The notes beneath the pieces were generated by a model. The model ran no database searches. It worked only from the letters and a program-made list of their open reading frames with translations, and had not been told where the DNA came from. The position numbers and the translations under genes are program-made. This document shows, piece after piece, positions 53,285-59,219 of a stretch of DNA of 59,219 bases. The first letter of the stretch is position 1; each line of letters opens with the position of its first letter. The DNA is from Candidatus Poseidoniales archaeon (GTDB lineage Archaea; Thermoplasmatota; Poseidoniia; Poseidoniales; Poseidoniaceae): positions 36,854-96,072 of the forward strand of contig QQRY01000057.1 of assembly GCA_003602575.1 (NCBI GenBank). The letters run 5' to 3'.

Positions 53285-54610
53285 ATGGGTGGCAACAAGA
53301 AAGTCAAGAAGACAAAAATTCGAGTCGCCCATGAATTGCCAAAAAGAAGACGTATTGCAATCCAAGAAGCACTAGATGCTCACCAAACTGAAGACCGCCC
53401 CGAATGGGATAGAACAGCAGAATGGGGTAATATAAGACTATACAGGAAAATAATCAAGCCAGGTACGATTAGAACTATTGCAATGCCTCTGCTAGAGGTT
53501 GACTTAGGAGATCCTTGGCCAATTCCTGTAACTATTATTCATGGAGAAAGGCCCGGTCCGACAATTACTATTCTTGGCGGCATACATGGTGATGAATTAA
53601 CAGGACCATCTGCTTGTACCCATCTTTTGTCAAATGCATTCACTGATATTGGAAAACCACTTAATCCAAAGCAAATGGCTGGTACAGTAAGAATAGTACC
53701 TGTTGTCAATCTCCCCGGATATCGTTCTAAATCCAGATATTTTCCCGATGGTAGAGACCTTAATCGGAATTTCCCTGGTAATTTTAAAAGTACAACAACA
53801 AGGAGAGTTGCTGCTCAAGTATGGAAGTACTTACTAAGCGATAGTGATGCTATAATTGATTTGCACAGTGCTGCCAAGGGAAGGTCAAATATGCCTCAAT
53901 TAAGGGCTGATTTAGCACATGCAGGCTCAAATATTTTAGCTAAAGCATTTGGAATCGAAATTATTCTTGATTCCAAACCTCCTTCTGGTTCATTAAGGAA
54001 AGCAGCTGTTGAGAATGATATTCCTTCAATTACTTACGAAGGTGGAGGGGCCAATCTGCTAGATAACGAATCGGTAAAGGTCGCAATTCATGGAGTTATG
54101 AACGTCCTAAGATCACTTAGAATGATACCTGGTAAGCCTCATCGACCTAGATTCCGTATGCTTGCCAGTGGCTCTTTATGGCTAAGGGCCAGTGAAGGAG
54201 GATTATTGGATATGTTTGTCACTTCTGGTTCGGTAATGAGGGAAGGCGAAGTAATCGCTACAATTTCTGACCCTGCAACGCCAGGCCTTACAGTGGATAT
54301 TGTTGCTCCCGAAGATGGTTTATTGGTAGGGGCTGCAACTAACCCATTTACTGCTAGTGGAATGCCTGTTGCTCATTTCTTACCGGTTTCAAAACACATG
54401 AAACTACTTGAAGAACAGATTGATGACGATGGTAATTTTATTGTTTGTGGGTCTGAAGAAGATGCAGTTTGGCGCGAAGAACAAGATGTTGATGAAGTAA
54501 ATGTAGAAGGTGAGTGGAGTGGTGGTGGAGTAGATACTGAATGGATGATCGGACGTTCAAATCAACAAAAGTCAAACCCATTCTCTGATGATGAAGAAGC
54601 TGGAGCTTAA
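53285..54610 (+). CDS. Succinylglutamate desuccinylase/aspartoacylase family protein
   Basis: A 441-residue zinc hydrolase of the M14-like AstE/ASPA family. Zinc ligands lie in GGIHGDEL (His101, Glu104) and in DLHSAAKG. DLNRNFPG supplies the Arg for the substrate carboxylate. A beta domain (about 285-375, with ASEGGLLDMFV and VIATISDPATPG) follows, as in this group. The basic N-terminus (first 30 residues) and acidic tail are additions. The substrate is unknown. Its stop overlaps the convergent HMGL-like gene by 4 bases. Confidence 0.85.
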   Translation: MGGNKKVKKTKIRVAHELPKRRRIAIQEALDAHQTEDRPEWDRTAEWGNIRLYRKIIKPGTIRTIAMPLLEVDLGDPWPIPVTIIHGERPGPTITILGGIHGDELTGPSACTHLLSNAFTDIGKPLNPKQMAGTVRIVPVVNLPGYRSKSRYFPDGRDLNRNFPGNFKSTTTRRVAAQVWKYLLSDSDAIIDLHSAAKGRSNMPQLRADLAHAGSNILAKAFGIEIILDSKPPSGSLRKAAVENDIPSITYEGGGANLLDNESVKVAIHGVMNVLRSLRMIPGKPHRPRFRMLASGSLWLRASEGGLLDMFVTSGSVMREGEVIATISDPATPGLTVDIVAPEDGLLVGAATNPFTASGMPVAHFLPVSKHMKLLEEQIDDDGNFIVCGSEEDAVWREEQDVDEVNVEGEWSGGGVDTEWMIGRSNQQKSNPFSDDEEAGA

Positions 54611-55866
54611 GCCTGATTTAAGAACTTCTTTACTTCAAATTCTACTTCGGAATCTTCCATATTTCTTCTTTGACTTTTTGCAACATCAAAAATATGTGCT
54701 ACTAAATCATCCTCAGCCTCATAGCCATTCTGCTCCAACCACCAAATGATATTGGAACGGCCAGCCATATGCCCTATTCTGATTACTTGCTTCAATCCAA
54801 AATCTCCGGCTGGGACTCCTGAATAAACCCTATCAGCCAACCAGTCATCTCCTTTTCTCATTGCTTTGATCACTGCCGATGCATGCACACCTGTTCCTGT
54901 TTCGAATGCATCTTCACCAAATACCGGATAATTTCTTGGAAGTGGAACTTCTATGTACTTGTTAGCCAATCTAGTATATTCATCAAGGTGAGTTAAATCA
55001 TTATCGATAACACCCATTAGTTTCAAATTCACTAAAGTTTGATCTAATGGAGCATTCCCCGCTCTTTCTCCAACTCCTAAAGCAGTACCATGAATTACAT
55101 CAGCGCCTGCTTCAACCGCTGCAATATTATTTGCAACTCCAAGACCTCTGTCTTGATGGCCATGCCAATTTACTTCAATTTCACTTCTCTTGTAACCAGC
55201 ATCTTTTATGACTTCTTCATCTATGAAATTTAATAATTTCTTTACACCATTTGGTGTAACATGGCCACATGTATCACAAACACAAAGTCTACGAACACCT
55301 AATTCCATCGCTCTTTGGTAAATTTTCTTTACGTCATCTGGTTTTGACCTCGTTGTATCTTCAGTAACAAACATTACTTGAACTTCGTTTTCAACAGCAT
55401 AACTGACTGCTTTTTCCATTGTTGAGATTAATTTATCCATAGTCCAGCCTTCCGTATATTGACGGATTGGGCTAGTACCTAAGAAAGCAGATGCTTGAAT
55501 AGGCACACCGTGTTTATTTTGCATCTCAACAAGAGGCTCGATATCATTCATTAAGGTCCTAACAGCAGCGCCTGGTCTAATTTTATAATCATTTGAAGTG
55601 ATATGATTAATCAGCGCGTCGATATGCTCTCTGTGAAATGGCCCTGCACCTGGAAGACCAAGGTCGACTTTTTGAATACCCAATTTCTCCATATAACTTA
55701 GTAATTCTATTTTTTGTTCTATGGTCGGATTTCTAGCACTAGGGCTTTGAAGACCATCTCTAAGGGTTTCATCATCGAACCAAACACCATGAGGATGATT
55801 TGATGGATTTCTGTTGAAATCATACTCAATAGTATTCCAATCATAAATCAAAGAACGCTCATCCAT
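54607..55866 (-). CDS. LeuA/homocitrate synthase-family (DRE-TIM) enzyme
   Basis: A TIM-barrel enzyme that condenses acetyl-CoA with a 2-oxo acid. The metal-site motif is DDETLRDGLQSP near residue 30, followed by WHGHQDRGLGVANN with the His pair and GVGERAGNAPLDQTL. Length 419 means the C-terminal leucine-feedback domain of isopropylmalate synthases is absent, so it could be a homocitrate-, citramalate- or short-form isopropylmalate synthase. GAGGCGAT precedes the ATG. No other leu genes adjoin. Exact substrate is undetermined. Confidence 0.87.
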   Translation of the reverse strand: MDERSLIYDWNTIEYDFNRNPSNHPHGVWFDDETLRDGLQSPSARNPTIEQKIELLSYMEKLGIQKVDLGLPGAGPFHREHIDALINHITSNDYKIRPGAAVRTLMNDIEPLVEMQNKHGVPIQASAFLGTSPIRQYTEGWTMDKLISTMEKAVSYAVENEVQVMFVTEDTTRSKPDDVKKIYQRAMELGVRRLCVCDTCGHVTPNGVKKLLNFIDEEVIKDAGYKRSEIEVNWHGHQDRGLGVANNIAAVEAGADVIHGTALGVGERAGNAPLDQTLVNLKLMGVIDNDLTHLDEYTRLANKYIEVPLPRNYPVFGEDAFETGTGVHASAVIKAMRKGDDWLADRVYSGVPAGDFGLKQVIRIGHMAGRSNIIWWLEQNGYEAEDDLVAHIFDVAKSQRRNMEDSEVEFEVKKFLNQA

Positions 55867-55948
55867 AATAATCGCCTCAGGTAGAAAATAACTTCCGCCC
55901 TATGACACGACAAATCGTAATCATGTTTGAAGTCGTCGATACTTCAAA

Positions 55949-58735
55949 TCACTCTTCTTCTTCGTTCAAAGCCTTCAACTTCATTGCTGCTTCAAATTCT
56001 TCTCGGTCAATTACACCGTCTTGATTTGTATCCATTTCATCGAAACCTTCGTCTTCATCATCAATTAATTCCGCTGGTAATCTTGCAACGAAAATAATTT
56101 GATCACTAAATCCAGATTTACCCTTATTCCTCAATTCCATGATTCTAGTACCCTTCGATTTCTTGGACTTAGTCTCCTTGGTTTGGTTAGCCCTTAATCT
56201 AATCATCATACCTTTCTTAGTCAAAACAAATAAGTTGTCATCAAGATTTGGAATATGCCTTGCTGCAATAATTTCATCATTTTCTTCCTTATCGATGTTC
56301 ATAGTAAATGCTCCTTTAGCACCAGGATTGGTTTTTCTATATCCATCGGTTCTTTCCATCAGTTCTCCAGTCTCTTTGTCAACTTTTTGAACACCTTCAG
56401 CATCTAGGTAAGGAATCTTCTCAGCAGTACCAAGTCTACTTCTCTTAGCCATACCATTCTTCGAGATAGTCAAGATTTGTGTTTCTGTATTATCTGTAGC
56501 GATCATTCCAACTACATGACCTCCATCAGCACCCTTTCTATTACCAGTCTTTATTCCATAAACACCAGCAGAGACTCTACCAGATGCTCTGATTTTTTGG
56601 CACGCAAACCGACTTGCAAATCCTGTACTGGAAATCATAACTATATCCGATTGGTCTGTTCCACACCTTACATTGACCAAACTATCACCATCAAGTTTGA
56701 ATCTTAAAGCATATTTTCCATTTCTATTGATTTTTACATATTCCTCTAAACGAGTTTTCTTGATAAGACCCAATTTAGTTGCAAATAATAGATAATTACC
56801 TTCAGGGGTTTCAAGAAGTTCTCTAGATATTGGTAGAATAGTGACAATATTTTCATCTTCTCTAAGGCTTTCAAGCAAGTTTCTGATATGCCCCCCTCTC
56901 GAATGTCTACTTCCCAATGGAGTTTCCCAAGCCTTCAAGCCGTATACTCTACCTTGATCTGTAAAAATTAGTAATCTGTCTTTGCTGAAACATGTAATGA
57001 TTAGTTGAGGAGTATCTTCTGCCTTGGTTGCGACACCTTTGAGTCCTTTACCTCCTCTATTTTGAACTCTAAATGATTCAACAGGTAAATGACGAATGTA
57101 ATTATCTTCACTTAGAGTAATTGCAATGGCTCTCTCTTCAATCAAATCTTCTCTGTCCATGGAAAGTGGCATTGGGTCAATGTAAGAGCGCCTTTCATCA
57201 CCATGCTTCTCTACCATTTCATTAAGTTCGGTTAGTAAAATATCTAACCTCCTAATCCTTGAAGAAATGATATCTTGTAAATCTGCAATCTTTATCTGTA
57301 ATTCAGAATATTCATTTTGAACTTTGTCAACATCAAGACGGCTCAATTGATACAATCTTCTCTCCGCAATTGCCTTAGCTTGTGGTTCAGTGAAATCAAA
57401 TGCTGCTATCGAACCCAATGTTTCATCACCACGCAGAACAGACTCAAACTGCTCACGACTAGCACTCGCTTTACCGACTGCAATTACATCATCAATACGA
57501 TCTTGAGCTTTGACAAGACCTTCTAATATGTGGGCGCGTGATTCAGCTTTTGACAATTCAAATACAGCACGTCTTTCTATCACAGATTCTCTGTGTTCTA
57601 CATATGTGTGAAGTATGACTGGCAAGGTCAATAAAACTGGCCTACCATCTAGAATACCCATCATATTTGCAGAATAGGATTCTTGTAAACGACTAGACTT
57701 GTATAATTGGTTCAATACTGCATGAGGGTCTGCATTATTCTTTACTTCAATTACAACTCTAATACCTTCCTTGGAAGACTCATCTCTAATGTCTCTAATT
57801 CCTACAACTGTCCCTTTACTAACCAAATCAGCAATATGGACTAACATATCTGCTTTTTTGACTTGGTATGGGATTTCATGGACAATGATTCTCTTTCCTT
57901 TCTGGTCATCGAGGACATCACACTTTGAACGAACATGGAATCTTCCTTTGCCTGTTGAATACATATCATATATTCCATCAACGCCATGAATTCCTGCTCC
58001 AGTGGGGAAATCAGGACCTTGTACATGCTCCATGTAGTTTTCTATAGAAATACTTGGCATCTTATTTTCATCGACTCCTTCTTCGATAATCGTCTTGACG
58101 TGCAAGTCAATTGCACCTGCAACCTCAGTCAAATTATGAGGTGGTATTCGTGTCGCCATACCTACAGCAATACCATCACTTCCATTCAATATCAAGTTTG
58201 GAAGTCGTGATGGAAGAACTGTTGGCTCCTGTTCAGAATCATCGAAATTGGGTTGGAAGTCAACTGTTTTCTTATCAATGTCCTCAAGCATATGTTTGGA
58301 AATTCGATCCAATCGACTTTCTGTATATCGCATAGCAGCAGGCGGGTCGCCATCTATGGAACCGAAATTCCCTTGTCCGTCTACCAAAGGATATCTAAGT
58401 GAGAAATCTTGAGCCATTCTAACCATTGTATCATAGATTGATTGATCACCGTGAGGGTGATACTTACCCATTACTTCTCCAACAGAACGAGCTGATTTAC
58501 TGAATTTCTTATCGGCAGTATGCCCGCCTTCGTGCATTCCGTAAAGCACTCTTCGGTGAACCGGTTTTAGACCATCTCTAGCATCGGGCAATGCTCTTCC
58601 AATTATCACAGACATTGCATAATTAATGTAAGAGTTCTTCATTTCCTCTTCCAAGGGCTGATTCAAAATATTTCCTTGGGGAACTATTTCGTCATCTTCT
58701 TCGGTGTTCTCTATATTTTCTTCTTCAGATGTCAA
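55949..58735 (-). CDS. gyrA: DNA gyrase subunit A with C-terminal EF-hand
   Basis: Type IIA topoisomerase A subunit introducing negative supercoils. The catalytic Tyr is Tyr137 (AAMRYTESR). The GyrA box is a variant, QNRGGKG (about 558-564), in the six-bladed C-terminal pinwheel. The residue matching E. coli Ser83 is Gln in HPHGDQS. After the pinwheel an acidic tail contains a perfect 12-residue EF-hand loop, [12 protein letters not shown] (902-913). Start is TTG with a strong AAGGAGGTGA upstream, overlapping gyrB by 11 bases. Length 928 is slightly longer than normal. Confidence 0.96.
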   Translation of the reverse strand: MTSEEENIENTEEDDEIVPQGNILNQPLEEEMKNSYINYAMSVIIGRALPDARDGLKPVHRRVLYGMHEGGHTADKKFSKSARSVGEVMGKYHPHGDQSIYDTMVRMAQDFSLRYPLVDGQGNFGSIDGDPPAAMRYTESRLDRISKHMLEDIDKKTVDFQPNFDDSEQEPTVLPSRLPNLILNGSDGIAVGMATRIPPHNLTEVAGAIDLHVKTIIEEGVDENKMPSISIENYMEHVQGPDFPTGAGIHGVDGIYDMYSTGKGRFHVRSKCDVLDDQKGKRIIVHEIPYQVKKADMLVHIADLVSKGTVVGIRDIRDESSKEGIRVVIEVKNNADPHAVLNQLYKSSRLQESYSANMMGILDGRPVLLTLPVILHTYVEHRESVIERRAVFELSKAESRAHILEGLVKAQDRIDDVIAVGKASASREQFESVLRGDETLGSIAAFDFTEPQAKAIAERRLYQLSRLDVDKVQNEYSELQIKIADLQDIISSRIRRLDILLTELNEMVEKHGDERRSYIDPMPLSMDREDLIEERAIAITLSEDNYIRHLPVESFRVQNRGGKGLKGVATKAEDTPQLIITCFSKDRLLIFTDQGRVYGLKAWETPLGSRHSRGGHIRNLLESLREDENIVTILPISRELLETPEGNYLLFATKLGLIKKTRLEEYVKINRNGKYALRFKLDGDSLVNVRCGTDQSDIVMISSTGFASRFACQKIRASGRVSAGVYGIKTGNRKGADGGHVVGMIATDNTETQILTISKNGMAKRSRLGTAEKIPYLDAEGVQKVDKETGELMERTDGYRKTNPGAKGAFTMNIDKEENDEIIAARHIPNLDDNLFVLTKKGMMIRLRANQTKETKSKKSKGTRIMELRNKGKSGFSDQIIFVARLPAELIDDEDEGFDEMDTNQDGVIDREEFEAAMKLKALNEEEE

Positions 58736-59219
58736 GGTTGGTCACCTCCTTAGCGTACTTCTCAATAAATGCCCTTCTGTCAGGAACATCTTCTCCCATT
58801 AGAATTTCAAATAATCGGTCTGATTCTTCTGCATCCCTAATTGTTACTTTTAGCATAGTTCTTGTTTCTGGATTCATTGTAGTTTCCCATAGTTGATCCG
58901 GATTCATTTCACCAAGACCTTTGTACCTTTGTACTCCTATTTTTGTTGATGGGTTTCCGGCTTTCAAGTCCTCGATAATCGAATCTCTTTCCTCATCACT
59001 AAATGCATACTTGTTGACTCTACCCTTTGAAAGCTGGTATAGCGGCGGTTGGGCTATGTATACATGTCCTTCAGTTATTGCAGGCCTCATGAAACGCCAA
59101 ATAAATGTCAACATCAATGTTCTAATGTGAGCACCATCGACGTCAGCGTCAGTCATGATTATAATTTTTGAATATCTTAACTTTTCAGGATTAAATGAGC
59201 CTTCATCATCAGGATTATT
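58725..59219 (-). CDS. gyrB: DNA gyrase subunit B, C-terminal part (runs off window)
   Basis: The frame is open to base 59219, so only the last 164 residues are seen. The visible part begins just before the TOPRIM motif ([19 protein letters not shown]), continues with [17 protein letters not shown] and [11 protein letters not shown], then the tail that binds GyrA. The metal-binding DAD and GLGEM motifs are intact. The gene ends inside gyrA, an 11-base overlap typical of coupled synthesis of the two subunits. Confidence 0.97.
   Translation of the reverse strand, partial: NNPDDEGSFNPEKLRYSKIIIMTDADVDGAHIRTLMLTFIWRFMRPAITEGHVYIAQPPLYQLSKGRVNKYAFSDEERDSIIEDLKAGNPSTKIGVQRYKGLGEMNPDQLWETTMNPETRTMLKVTIRDAEESDRLFEILMGEDVPDRRAFIEKYAKEVTNLDI

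Overview
This 59 kb window is AT-rich, almost fully coding, and archaeal. It carries archaeal or eukaryote-like ribosomal proteins (eL37, eL42, eS27, uL16/L10e type), aIF2-alpha, Nop10, a PAC2-type chaperone, ABCE1, RPA with an RPA-associated protein, Hel308, a KEOPS Cgi121 subunit, an archaeal pilin and a SAMP-like ubiquitin-fold protein. These sit beside genes usually thought of as bacterial: GyrA/GyrB, MutS/MutL and ETF with an acyl-CoA dehydrogenase. The mixture, the dense packing and the base composition suggest a planktonic Thermoplasmatota archaeon of the Marine Group II (Poseidoniales) kind. That assignment is inference; there is no rRNA here to confirm it.

Layout: 1-3.6 kb, the edge of a zinc-ribbon protein, then a squalene-synthase-like and a phytoene-synthase-like enzyme. 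3.6-10.4 kb, glutaryl-CoA-type dehydrogenase, a secreted propeller-like protein, TyrRS, an orphan MCM-N-terminal-like protein and ETF beta/alpha. 10.4-15.4 kb, a leftward run of purF, a ThiI-like protein without its PP-loop, a propeller-PKD protein and a metallo-beta-lactamase fold hydrolase. 15.4-17 kb, eL37 and two membrane proteins. 17-19.8 kb, the translation cluster eL42-eS27-aIF2alpha-Nop10-PAC2, then tRNA-Ser(CGA) and a SAMP-like gene. 19.8-25.9 kb, the leftward operon uL16-ABCE1 followed by two related Fe-S PD-(D/E)XK nuclease/OB-fold proteins. 26-32 kb, a membrane propeller-like protein, mutS and mutL. 32-37.7 kb, aroA, moaA, a type IV pilin, a polyprenyl diphosphate synthase and two poorly understood proteins. 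37.9-45.2 kb, a SAP-repeat protein facing a leftward RPA-Rpap-small beta protein-Tad-like pilus platform-ATPase operon. 45.4-51.5 kb, tldE, tldD, cgi121 and hel308. 51.5-59.2 kb, a TerB-like membrane protein, SprT-like protease, hotdog thioesterase, aspartoacylase-family peptidase, a LeuA/homocitrate-synthase-family enzyme and gyrA/gyrB.

The most unusual content is the pair of Cas4/Dna2-like Fe-S nucleases fused to RPA-like OB folds in an ABCE1 operon. Next are an ABCE1 with a rearranged cysteine set, an eL42 without its zinc cysteines, a ThiI pseudoenzyme, a stand-alone MCM-N-domain-like protein and a GyrA ending in a canonical EF-hand loop. Nine of ten convergent gene pairs have no intergenic DNA: stop codons abut or overlap. 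Non-ATG starts (TTG, GTG) are common, several with clear Shine-Dalgarno sequences. No gene-free stretch exceeds about 170 bases. I saw no CRISPR array, insertion sequence, rRNA or integrase.
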